DNA from: DATFVA01 sp963764235
GTDB taxonomy: Bacteria; Bacteroidota; Ignavibacteria; Ignavibacteriales; Ignavibacteriaceae
Length of the DNA stretch: 64,000 bases
Reading direction: 5' to 3'
Assembly: GCA_963764235.1 (NCBI GenBank)
Contig: CAVXRO010000008.1
Coordinates: 1 to 64,000 of the forward strand
Below, piece by piece: positions 27,494 to 36,422 of the stretch. Below the pieces are notes generated by a model that worked only from the letters and a program-made list of their open reading frames with translations, searched no databases and was not told where the DNA came from. The position numbers were made by a program, and so were the translations under genes. Position 1 is the first letter of the stretch; each line of letters begins with the position of its first letter.

Positions 27494-28312
27494 ATGAAAT
27501 GGCAATATTCTTTTATAATTATTTTTATTGCTTCCTCCTTCGTCATTAATACTTTAGCCACAGAATTAAATGGCAGGGTCAACATTATAAATAATGACGG
27601 AAATAATTTTAAAGTTATGCTGCAAATAAATACCGACAATGACGCTCAAAAATTTGGAGGAGCTACCATTGTAATAGATTATGACAGTACTTTATTAAGC
27701 TTCCCGCATAATCCGGAAAGTGGTTCTGATTTTATTTTCAGCAATTTTAATATGGGATTTTATGATACGGCAAAAGTGACTAAAGTAGCTAATGGCCGGA
27801 TATGGATAAATATTGATCTGACCACTGATGGCCAGGGAACCATAGTGCAGAAAGGTCCTGATACTTGGACTGATCTTGTCTTGTTGAATTTTGTATCTAA
27901 TCAAATAATTCCGGGCAATGTGATTTCATGGGGGATTAATGACAAATTCTGGCATATATATGATTCAGATAATTCAACAACGTGGGATAAAGGAAATTTT
28001 GACAATGTGACCAACACAGAAGGAAATAAAAGTCAAACTGGCGGTGAATTTTCTTACAGTTTAAGTCAGAATTATCCAAATCCTTTTAATCCGACAACAA
28101 CTATACAATATTATATGCCGGAAAGAAGTTTAATCAGGCTTGTTGTATATAATACCATTGGACAGGAAGTTGCCGTCCTCGCCGATGGGGAAAAAGAAGC
28201 CGGTACATATAGCGTAAATTTCAACGCTTCCAGCTTACCCAGTGGAATTTATTTTTACAGAATTCAAGCTGGAAAATTTATCGAAACAAAGAAAATGATT
28301 CTGCTGAAATAG
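27494..28312 (+). CDS. T9SS-sorted cohesin-like protein
   Basis: 272 residues from ATG 27494, preferred over 27470 because AGAGG lies six bases upstream and a signal peptide follows at once (YSFIIIFIASSFVINTLA). Residues 25-155 look like a cohesin/CBM-type beta-sandwich: FKVMLQINTDNDAQKFGGAT, then VIDYDSTLLSF, GRIWINIDLTTDGQG and LVLLNFVSN. The last 80 residues are a complete sorting domain (NYPNPFNPTTTIQYYMPE to ETKKMILLK), so the protein should be exported and attached to the surface. It sits directly upstream of a gene with a dockerin-like end. Cohesin assignment is from the strand pattern only. Confidence 0.65.
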   Translation: MKWQYSFIIIFIASSFVINTLATELNGRVNIINNDGNNFKVMLQINTDNDAQKFGGATIVIDYDSTLLSFPHNPESGSDFIFSNFNMGFYDTAKVTKVANGRIWINIDLTTDGQGTIVQKGPDTWTDLVLLNFVSNQIIPGNVISWGINDKFWHIYDSDNSTTWDKGNFDNVTNTEGNKSQTGGEFSYSLSQNYPNPFNPTTTIQYYMPERSLIRLVVYNTIGQEVAVLADGEKEAGTYSVNFNASSLPSGIYFYRIQAGKFIETKKMILLK

Positions 28313-28466
28313 GATCAATAATTTTTGGAATCAAAAAATAAATAAAATATACCAGCAAAATTAATTGAAAAAAATAGCAAAATTATTAAGGCGCTATAAT
28401 TTTAAAAGTTGTAAAAATTAAAACCTAGTAATTCTGCTATTACAAAATGAATTGGGAGGAGTCACA

Positions 28467-30845
28467 TTGAAAAATCAGGCAGAAAACTTTATCCATAAGT
28501 ACATTAGATTAATAGCGCTTGTAATTTGTTTTATCTTTTCGGGGTTTCTCTTTTTTACATACGGAGCCAACCATTATGTAAATGCAAATGTTTCCACCAG
28601 CGGTGATGGAACGAGTTATTCCACTGCCTGGCAAACCTTTTCTGATATCAATTGGGCTACAGTACAATCCGGAGATACTATTTTTATAGCCCAGGGAACT
28701 ATATACAACATGTTAAATATTCGAAGGGCTGGTGTAGTGATTATGAAAAGTCCGCATACTGGTTATAATGGTACTGTGACAATTGATGCGGATTAACATG
28801 TACCCAAACAATGGTACCGGCATAATGTGTTTATGTTGGTGTGAAAACGTAGCAATAGACGGCCTAGACCAAACAAAGTTTATCGTGGAAAATGGGAAAA
28901 CGATAATCTTTCTGTCCACTTGAAGCAACAAATTGTACTTTTAAGAATGCATCATTATACTCAAACCCCGATATAAATCCACAACTAACAGCAATATTTA
29001 TGTGCAACGGCAAAGTCCTACAATGGCTCACGGTATATGTTATTTGAAAATCTTAAAGTGATCCAGGATTCAGGTTATTATAGTGGTTCAGGAAATTCAG
29101 ATGGATTCCAGATTCAGGGCATAGATGGGCTTACCATAAAAAATTGCTTTATAGTTAGGCAAAATGCAGATAATACTCCGCATTGTGATGGAATACAAAT
29201 GTTCTGGTGTAGTAATGTAACGCTTGAGAATAATCAGATATATATCTTACCCTCTGGTGCCACAACAAATAAAACTGCTCTTATGTTTAACAACAGTGGG
29301 GGTGTAGTAAAATTTATCAATAATTATATCTACTGGGCGCAGGCACTTGGTGCTGGCGGTTCATTGGGAATGCAGTTCAGTGATGCTGTAAGAATGGCTG
29401 CATACCCATTAGATAGTTTAATTATAGTCAATAATACTTCTGTTTGTCTTGGAGGAACACCAATCGGGATTTCCAATGATCTTGGTCTGAATTACAGAGG
29501 AAGGGCAATAGTTAAAAATAATATTCTGGTAGGAATCAATGCGAGGTATGACACATTATTGTTGGATTATGCACACAAAACCAATATAACAAATAATATT
29601 TACTATAACCCTGCCGGTGGTAATATGCAGATAAGTCAGGGTTCAAGTGGATATGGTACCTGGGGACAAACCTGGCAAACCTGGACAGCAAACGGATATG
29701 ACGTAAATTCTTATCAGACTAACCCGGAATTAACGGGTTATATTCCTGCAAGTTCGAGTGTAATTGATGGTGGTGTCAATTTAACCGGATTGGGTTATAC
29801 CGATGATATAGCTGGTAATACCAGATTGGGCACGTGGGATATTGGAGCTTATGAAATAACACAGGGCGGAGGCGGGGGGAATAACCCACCCACTCAGCCG
29901 GCAAACCCGGGCCCTTCAAATGGAGCAATAAATCAATTAACAAACACAACACTAACGTGGAGCTGCTCAGACCCGAATGGTGACCCATTAACATACGATG
30001 TATACTTTGGAACAGCAAACAACCCACCATTAGTAGCAGGCAATCAAACCAGTGCAAGTTATAATCCTGGACAGTTAAACAACAGTACAACTTATTACTG
30101 GAAGATCGTTGCGAAGGATAACCAGGGAGCAATGACAGCGGGGCCTGTATGGAATTTTTCGACTGAGGTTAGCGGCAGCGGAAATTCACTTACTGCTGAA
30201 ATAAAAGTTTTCTTGGAGGGCCCATATACGGATAACGGAATGACAACTGATCTTGCTAACAGTTCATTAATTCCAGCTGCGCAGCCTTATAATAATCAAC
30301 CTTGGAATTATGCAGGCACTGAATCGATAAGTGAAATACCTCAGAACATAGTAGATTGGGTTTTAGTTGAATTACGTTCGGGTACAGCGGCATCTTCAAT
30401 TGTGGGCAGGCGGGCGGCATTTGTGAGAAATGACGGGATGATAGTTGATCTTAACGGAGAATCTATAATAAGCTTTTCCGGCATAGCAAGCGGGCCATAT
30501 TACGTGGTTATTTACCATCGGAACCATCTTGCAATAATGACAAAAAATCCGATTCTATTATCAGAATCAGCTTCACTTTATGATTTTACGATATCGGAGG
30601 ATCAGGCCTATGGAAACCAGGCAATGAAATCTCTGGGAAACGGTAAATTCGGTTTGTATGCTGCCGACGGTAATTCAAATGGAAGTGTTAACAATTCGGA
30701 TTACAATAGTGTCTGGAAAAGGGAAAACGGGTCTGTTGGATATGATAGAGGAGACTTTGATTTAAATGGGGGAGTTAACATTGTTGATAGAAATGCAAAA
30801 TGGAAACCGAATAAAGGACAGAATACGTGCGTACCGATGAATTGA
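28467..30845 (+). pseudogene. Beta-helix protein with dockerin-like C-terminus, multiply frameshifted
   Basis: The TTG start at 28467 follows GGGAGGA. A signal peptide and the first 110 residues read normally to 28796. Indels then break the frame until 29037, after which it is open to the end. The duplicated part covers the beta-helix and the fibronectin-like domain. The unique C-terminus has a module common in T9SS bacteria (AEIKVFLEGPYTDNGM, WVLVELRSGTA, VVIYHRNHLAIMT), then two calcium-loop-like repeats, DGNSNGSVNNSDYN and DFDLNGGVNIVDRN, as in type I dockerins. It has no sorting domain. If the indels are sequencing errors the gene could be intact. Confidence 0.75.
28561..30164 (+). repeat. 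Copy 2 of the 1.6-kb duplicated segment
   Basis: It is the counterpart of 24401-25998, a few bases longer because of several indels clustered between 28790 and 29040. Both copies have the same orientation and lie about 4.2 kb apart, so recombination between them would delete or amplify the cohesin-like gene in between. Confidence 0.85.
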
Positions 30846-30870
30846 AAAGATAATTCAATTATCTGTAAAA

Positions 30871-30903
30871 AAGCTGTCTTGGATATATAATCTAAGACAG
30901 CTT
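30871..30903. terminator. Strong hairpin after the beta-helix gene
   Basis: AAGCTGTCTTGGAT pairs with ATCTAAGACAGCTT (one G-T mismatch in 14) across a 5-base loop. It lies 25 bases after the stop codon, with an A run before it and only a short T-rich tail. It may terminate on both strands. Confidence 0.65.
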
Positions 30904-30913
30904 CTATGAAAAC

Positions 30914-31065
30914 TTACCTTTCAGAAATAATTAATTTTAAAATTATCATTTTCTTCGTTTCGAAAATTGACTGCTTTTTCGGGAAATCTGCCTGTGGAGA
31001 ATAGAAATAAACTCCCTTGCATAATGAAGTTGCATCATAGTGTTATTTATAGTATCCTATTCCTT
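30914..31065 (-). pseudogene. Orphan remnant of a T9SS sorting domain
   Basis: The minus-strand translation reads DATSLCKGVYFYSPQADF and ends ETKKMIILK, plainly the end of a sorting domain (compare DASSLNSGVYFYRIQA and DTKKMVVLK at 34692). Upstream similarity continues for about 30 bases but has stops, and no gene body precedes it. It is a relic of a deleted secreted-protein gene. The rest of the gap to 31287 is AT-rich and shows nothing further. Confidence 0.7.
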
Positions 31066-31287
31066 TATTTAAACTGATAATCCAGGAACTTTATAAGTTC
31101 GCATTTTTAATATTTTTCTATCCCAACAAAATTATTAATGGAAAATATATTTATTAGTTTGTATAACTTTGAAAACTAAATAGTAATTTTTTTATAGGAT
31201 ATTTTTTATTTGAATGTTTATCGTTTATAAATTAGCTTAGATGAAGGTTGGAGCTATATTTATATTTACTAATCTTTTTAATTTAAT

Positions 31288-32478
31288 ATGAAACTAGATA
31301 TTCTTCTTACAGATGGAAATTATCAGAATACGTATGCTATATTACGATCGCTAAAAAAAGAAAATCTTAAGGTGGGAATCATCTATAATTTCAAACCATC
31401 ACTGTCTTTTTTTTCAAGATATGTTGATAAACGAATTTTTCTGAAGACTGATATTTCAAAAAACCCGAATGAAGAAACGTTCCGAATTTATGCAGATGAG
31501 CTTATACAGGTATTGAAGGAAAATAAGGTTAATGTTTTATTACCTGTTGGAAACATTTCTTATAAATTTGCTTCATTATACAAAAATGAATTACAGCAAT
31601 ATTGTGAGGTTCCTGTTAGCGATCACGATATAATGAAAATTGCTCAAGACAAAGACCAGACTTTTGAATTTGCAGAAACTAATAAAATTCCCATCCCACT
31701 TACATTACATATAGAAGAAAACAGTAATATTGAAGATGTTATTAAGAAAACACCGATACCCTGTGTTATAAAAAAAACCAATTATGATGAAGGTGGAGTA
31801 ATTTACTGCAATTCGAAAGAAGAATTAAAAGTTAAATTAACAGCGCTGATATCTATACGGAAAAGTCATCAATCACTTCCGGTAGTACAGGAATATATAC
31901 CCGGTAATGGCACAGGTTATTACGGACTTTACGATAACGGCAAGTGCTGCGGATATTTTATGCATGAAAGGCTGCATGAATACCCTGTTACGGGCGGTGC
32001 CAGCACTTTAGCAAAAAGTACTTATGCTCAGGAGCTGAAGGAACTCGGAGACAAGACACTGCAAACACTTAAATGGCATGGTGTTGCTATGGTTGAATTT
32101 AAACGAGACTCAAGATCAGGAAAACTCAAACTGATGGAAATAAATCCAAAATTCTGGGGTTCTTATGAACTGAGTTTTACAGCAGGGATTAATTTTGCTT
32201 ACCTTACCTATCTTCTTGCAATGAGAAAACCGATTCCTGAAACGGGTTACAAAACTGACTTGTATTTCAGATGGACTTTACCTTTTGATATAATGTGGTA
32301 TCGTTTTGCGTCCCAAGGGCAGAGAAGAGAGTATAAAGAATTAAAATCGAGGGTTAAGTTTCATACGAACATCCATTGGGATGATCTGTTTACAGTGATA
32401 TATCTTTTTTTATTTACGCTGATCAAATTAATAAGAGACAAAAAATATCCTCATGGACATATTCAACAAAAAAATTAG
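31288..32478 (+). CDS. ATP-grasp carboxylate-amine ligase
   Basis: 396 residues. The N-terminal Rossmann-like domain has ILLTDGNYQNTYAILRSL. The ATP-grasp core includes PCVIKKTNYDEGGVIYC at about 152-168, VVQEYIPGNGTGYYG and the metal-binding end KLMEINPKFWGS. The family joins an ATP-activated carboxylate to an amine or thiol, as in PylC- or CarB-like enzymes. The specific partner is unknown. It overlaps the PHP gene by 26 bases and is followed closely by a deacetylase gene, a trio that suggests modification of an extracellular glycan or a small conjugate. Confidence 0.82.
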   Translation: MKLDILLTDGNYQNTYAILRSLKKENLKVGIIYNFKPSLSFFSRYVDKRIFLKTDISKNPNEETFRIYADELIQVLKENKVNVLLPVGNISYKFASLYKNELQQYCEVPVSDHDIMKIAQDKDQTFEFAETNKIPIPLTLHIEENSNIEDVIKKTPIPCVIKKTNYDEGGVIYCNSKEELKVKLTALISIRKSHQSLPVVQEYIPGNGTGYYGLYDNGKCCGYFMHERLHEYPVTGGASTLAKSTYAQELKELGDKTLQTLKWHGVAMVEFKRDSRSGKLKLMEINPKFWGSYELSFTAGINFAYLTYLLAMRKPIPETGYKTDLYFRWTLPFDIMWYRFASQGQRREYKELKSRVKFHTNIHWDDLFTVIYLFLFTLIKLIRDKKYPHGHIQQKN

Positions 32479-33133
32479 CTTTCACATACATACAAAGTAT
32501 TCTTTCGACAGTAATCTGGAACCATCATTTATAGTGGAGCATCTTTATAAAAATGGTTTTCAGATCGCAGTAATTACAGATCATAATTCTATTCAGGGGG
32601 CATTGGAAGCTCAGCAATATGCCAATAAAAAATATAAAGACAAATTTGAAGTGATTATTGGGGAGGAAGTTCAGTCAGATAAAGGTGATATTATCGGGTT
32701 CCCGGTAAAGGAGGAGGTAAAACCAGGAGACTACAAACGCGTTATTGAAGAATTAAAAAGCCAGAATGCAAAACTGTGTCTTCCCCACCCATATAAATCA
32801 CATGATCTGTTTCTGATTCACCAGGATGAATTTATATCTCAATTCGATTTCATTGAAATATTTAACGCAAGATTAAGCGATAATATGAATTTATTCGCTG
32901 AACAACTCATGAGAAAGTTTGATAAACCCGGGATCATTGGGACTGATGCTCATGTCTCCGGAGATTTACATCTATGCAGTTTTCAATATGATTCCGATTA
33001 TAATTTGGTCAAGATTGTCAAGAACCACACAGCAGTGCGGAATATCAGAAAAAGTCAGGTGATAAATCATTCAAAGAAGAGAGAGATAATTGGCATTATC
33101 AAATATTCATTACTGTATTTAATTAACAAATGA
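32453..33133 (+). CDS. PHP-domain metallophosphoesterase
   Basis: 226 residues of the PHP superfamily. Metal-ligand motifs are FHIHTKYSFDSN at the start, ITDHNSIQGA, the acidic GEEV, PHPYKSHDL and GTDAHVSGDLH near the end. Such proteins hydrolyse phosphoesters with a trinuclear metal centre. The nine-fold ligand set appears complete, so activity is plausible. The start lies inside the end of the ATP-grasp gene, so expression is probably coupled. Substrate unknown. Confidence 0.82.
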   Translation: MDIFNKKISFHIHTKYSFDSNLEPSFIVEHLYKNGFQIAVITDHNSIQGALEAQQYANKKYKDKFEVIIGEEVQSDKGDIIGFPVKEEVKPGDYKRVIEELKSQNAKLCLPHPYKSHDLFLIHQDEFISQFDFIEIFNARLSDNMNLFAEQLMRKFDKPGIIGTDAHVSGDLHLCSFQYDSDYNLVKIVKNHTAVRNIRKSQVINHSKKREIIGIIKYSLLYLINK

Positions 33134-33158
33134 TTTTCAAAAATATTTGTAAGCATTT

Positions 33159-34505
33159 ATGATCAGGATAATCACGTCATCTAAAAATCTTCCTGAAAAG
33201 CGATATGTTTTTGACATATTGTTAAATGAATTCCTCGGTCTGGAATATAAATTAGAAAACACTTCTCATAATAGTAATTATGAAATAGGTTTACCGAACG
33301 GGAAAAAGATATCAATAAATGATCATTTCTGGGAGAAGGCAAATGATGATTCGGAGTATTTATCCGAAAAATATCTGCCACAAAGTACAACTTACCTTGA
33401 AAGTGAGTTTTGCATTGAAAGGAATATCCCGGTTTTATTTGGAAATCCATGGATAAAAGTCATACCGGAAGGGCTTGAATGTGATACGGATATAATTGCA
33501 ACAGTATTTTTCTTTCTCAGCAGGTGGGAAGAATATATTTCCGGAGACAAAGATCAGTTCGGGAGGTTTAAATATGTAAACTCTTATGCTTTTAAAAATA
33601 ACCTTATACACCGGCCGGTGGTAAATGAATATGTAGAAATGCTGTGGAAGATGCTTCAATCATTGGATACTACATTAAAAAGAATTGTGCGTGGATATAA
33701 ACCAATAATTACACACGACGTTGATTCCCCCCTTAGATTACTGAACATCTATATGCTGCGGCAATCATTTGCAAGGAACATAATTAAAAGAAAAAATTAT
33801 TTGAATGCTTTAAGAGATTTGTTTGTTTATCCACTTAATAAGATTAATCCAAAATACGATTTGGGTAACACTTATGATATGCTGATGGATGCTTCGGAAT
33901 CGATAAATACAAAATCGCATTTCTTTTTTATTAATTCATCAAAGACAAAACATGATCCCGGGTACAGTATAAACACTAACTTTGTTCAAAATGTATTTCA
34001 GAAGATTAAAAACAGGGGTCATATTATAGGAATCCATCCAAGCTTTTACTCTCTTGAAAATCCCTCTACCTGGAAAAAAGAATATGATGGTTTGTGCAGA
34101 TTGACCGGGCAGAAAATAATTTGCGGAAGACAACATTTTTTAAGATTCAATGTACCCGATACCTGGCAAATTTGGGATAATAATGATATGGAGACTGATT
34201 TCACATTAGGATATGCTGAGATGGAAGGCTTTCGTTGTGGAACTTGTTACGAATTTTCAGTTTACAATTTGCTTACAAGGGAAAAATTGAAACTTAAAGA
34301 AAGTCCTTTGATTTTTATGGAGGTAAGCGTTACTGAGTATCAGGAACTTGGAAATCCTCAAATATTTGCTCAGAAATTAGAAAAAATTGTTGCTATTGTT
34401 AAAAAGTACAATGGCGACTTCGTATTTCTTTATCATAATTCTTTCTTCGATACAAAGTACCTTACGAAAGATAGATATATGAACTGGATAGATATTATAA
34501 AATAA
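33159..34505 (+). CDS. Polysaccharide deacetylase-like protein (DUF7033 type)
   Basis: 448 residues. The N-terminal 135 or so residues resemble the DUF7033 extension found before some NodB-like domains (SRWEEYISGDKDQFGRF). The deacetylase part begins with IITHDVDSP at about 184, whose HDVD supplies the catalytic Asp and metal Asp. The HIIGIHPSFYS motif follows at about 288, with the metal histidine. No signal peptide is visible, so it probably acts in the cytoplasm or at the inner face. It is 25 bases downstream of the PHP gene on the same strand. Confidence 0.8.
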   Translation: MIRIITSSKNLPEKRYVFDILLNEFLGLEYKLENTSHNSNYEIGLPNGKKISINDHFWEKANDDSEYLSEKYLPQSTTYLESEFCIERNIPVLFGNPWIKVIPEGLECDTDIIATVFFFLSRWEEYISGDKDQFGRFKYVNSYAFKNNLIHRPVVNEYVEMLWKMLQSLDTTLKRIVRGYKPIITHDVDSPLRLLNIYMLRQSFARNIIKRKNYLNALRDLFVYPLNKINPKYDLGNTYDMLMDASESINTKSHFFFINSSKTKHDPGYSINTNFVQNVFQKIKNRGHIIGIHPSFYSLENPSTWKKEYDGLCRLTGQKIICGRQHFLRFNVPDTWQIWDNNDMETDFTLGYAEMEGFRCGTCYEFSVYNLLTREKLKLKESPLIFMEVSVTEYQELGNPQIFAQKLEKIVAIVKKYNGDFVFLYHNSFFDTKYLTKDRYMNWIDIIK

Positions 34506-34691
34506 TTGCGTTTAAATATATTTTTATCTTAATTTTTAATTCAAGGGCATCCTCATTTGAATTTTCTAGGTCCCATATGAACTCTCCTCCCGAACTTTTT
34601 ATTTGTCTGCCTGTTTATTAATTTCCTGCTTAATTTCATTTATCACCTCAGTTTTTTATTAAATTAATCTTTTCTGAGGCGACAAATGTCG

Positions 34692-36188
34692 TTATTTTAA
34701 AACCACCATCTTCTTCGTATCAATGAAAGTCTGCCCCGATGGGGAAACTGCCTGGATTCTGTAGAAATAAACACCTGAATTTAACGATGAAGCATCAAAC
34801 TGTATTTTATGGTAACCTGCCTCTTTATAACCATCAAAGATTACATCAACCTGCTGACCAATTGCATTGAATAAAACAATACTAACCTGGCTTGAATGAG
34901 GCAGCCCGAATATAATAGAAGTTGCGGGATTAAACGGGTTGGGATAGTTCTGCATCAGGGTAAAGGTTTTCGGTGTCTTATTGATAATCTCATCAATACC
35001 AATCGGATTATCTATACTGAAATTATCGTCTGAAAAATCATAATCATTACTGCTTGCAAGACTTATTATCTTTATTTTATAATTATTACCCCCCGGAATG
35101 TTATTGGGAATATTCCACGGATAATAGCCGTTACTTGGTGTTGTGTCAACTATTGTTGAATAAAATGCACCTCCTTTATACAGCTCAATTTTAACAGAAC
35201 TCAGAATATTATCTGACCAGATTATACTATTTTCAACTCCTGCTATCAGGGTTTCTCCGCCATTAGGGTTTAAAACAGTAATCTCACTTTTAGTAATACT
35301 GAAATCAGCATCGGAGAAATCAAAATCATTACTGCTATTAAGACTTGTTACTTTAACTTTATAGTCATTACCTGATTCGGCAGCATCCACTGACCATAGA
35401 TAGAACCCATTACTTGGTGTGGTATCTACAATTGTAGAATAGAACACCCCTGCTTTATATAATTCAATCTTAACCGGTCCTAAAATATTATCACTCCAGG
35501 CAATTCCGTATTGAGAGGATGTTTGCAAGTTTTCACCGCCATTTGGCGCTGAAATAGTAATTACACTTTTAGTAATACTGAAATCAGCATCGGAGAAATC
35601 AAAATCATTACTGCTATTAAGACTTGTTACTTTAACTTTATAGTCATTACCTGATTCGGCAGCATCCACTGACCAGAGATAGAATCCATTACTTGGTGTG
35701 GTATCTACAATTGTAGAATAGAACACTCCTGCTTTATATAATTCAATCTTAACCGGTGCTAAAATATTATCACTCCAGGCAATTCCGTATTGAGAGGATG
35801 TTTGCAAGTTTTCACCGCCATTTGGCGCTGAAATAGTAATTACACTTTTAGTAATACTGAAATCACCATCGGAAAAGTCAAATACGGAACTATCAGCAGT
35901 ACTCGTTAGTTTAATTTTATAATCAGTACCGGATTCAGATACATTTGGTGTCCATAAATAGAAGCCATCACTTGGTGTTGAGGCACTAATTGTTGAATAA
36001 AAAGCACCACTTTTGTAAAGCTCAATTTTAACAAACTCAGGAATATTGTCAGTCCAGACAATTCCATATTCATTGGAGTTTTGCCAACTTTCCCCGCCAT
36101 TAGGTGTTGTTATTGTAATTTGCTGTGCAAATATGCAAGGGGAAATAATTATGTTTAGAAGTAATAAAAGGTAAAATAATTTTTTCAT
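34692..36188 (-). CDS. T9SS-secreted repeat protein, 4 repeats (copy A)
   Basis: 498 residues from ATG 36188 (GGAG seven bases upstream). A signal peptide (LLLLLNIIISPCIFA) is followed by four beta-sandwich repeats of about 93 residues that start with PNGGE and contain IELYK, GFYLW and the end DFSITK. They resemble the Ser/Thr-rich Kre9/KNH-like family of adhesive surface proteins. The two middle repeats are nearly identical. The C-terminus is a full sorting domain (NYPNPFNPATSIIFGL to DTKKMVVLK). No catalytic residues; a structural or adhesin role is likely. Confidence 0.85.
   Translation of the reverse strand: MKKLFYLLLLLNIIISPCIFAQQITITTPNGGESWQNSNEYGIVWTDNIPEFVKIELYKSGAFYSTISASTPSDGFYLWTPNVSESGTDYKIKLTSTADSSVFDFSDGDFSITKSVITISAPNGGENLQTSSQYGIAWSDNILAPVKIELYKAGVFYSTIVDTTPSNGFYLWSVDAAESGNDYKVKVTSLNSSNDFDFSDADFSITKSVITISAPNGGENLQTSSQYGIAWSDNILGPVKIELYKAGVFYSTIVDTTPSNGFYLWSVDAAESGNDYKVKVTSLNSSNDFDFSDADFSITKSEITVLNPNGGETLIAGVENSIIWSDNILSSVKIELYKGGAFYSTIVDTTPSNGYYPWNIPNNIPGGNNYKIKIISLASSNDYDFSDDNFSIDNPIGIDEIINKTPKTFTLMQNYPNPFNPATSIIFGLPHSSQVSIVLFNAIGQQVDVIFDGYKEAGYHKIQFDASSLNSGVYFYRIQAVSPSGQTFIDTKKMVVLK
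35289..35846 (-). repeat. Two 279-bp tandem units in copy A
   Basis: Units encode 93 residues each, starting SVITISAPNGGENLQ. They differ by only a few bases, which points to recent duplication or conversion. Confidence 0.8.
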
Positions 36189-36422
36189 ACAATACTCCAT
36201 ATTTTAATTAATATTCATCATTAGACTTTAGCTCTAAGATTACAAGTACTTTAATTATATTCTTTATGAAATTTTCTACCCTGAACAATAATGAAATATT
36301 GTAATTTTGCAAATCAGATCAATCACTCTAAAGGATGATAAAGGGACTACATCTTTTGGGTGTGACGGAGGAAGGATATTAACTGAGACGAGTTCTTTAT
36401 AATTTCAGCTATTTGTAGAACT

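Noticed and set aside
31141..31290. Bacteroidota-type promoter (TAnnTTTG at 31164-31171) before the ATP-grasp gene
   Set aside because: The -7-like box is present, but no TTTG lies at the proper upstream distance, so support is too weak in AT-rich DNA.
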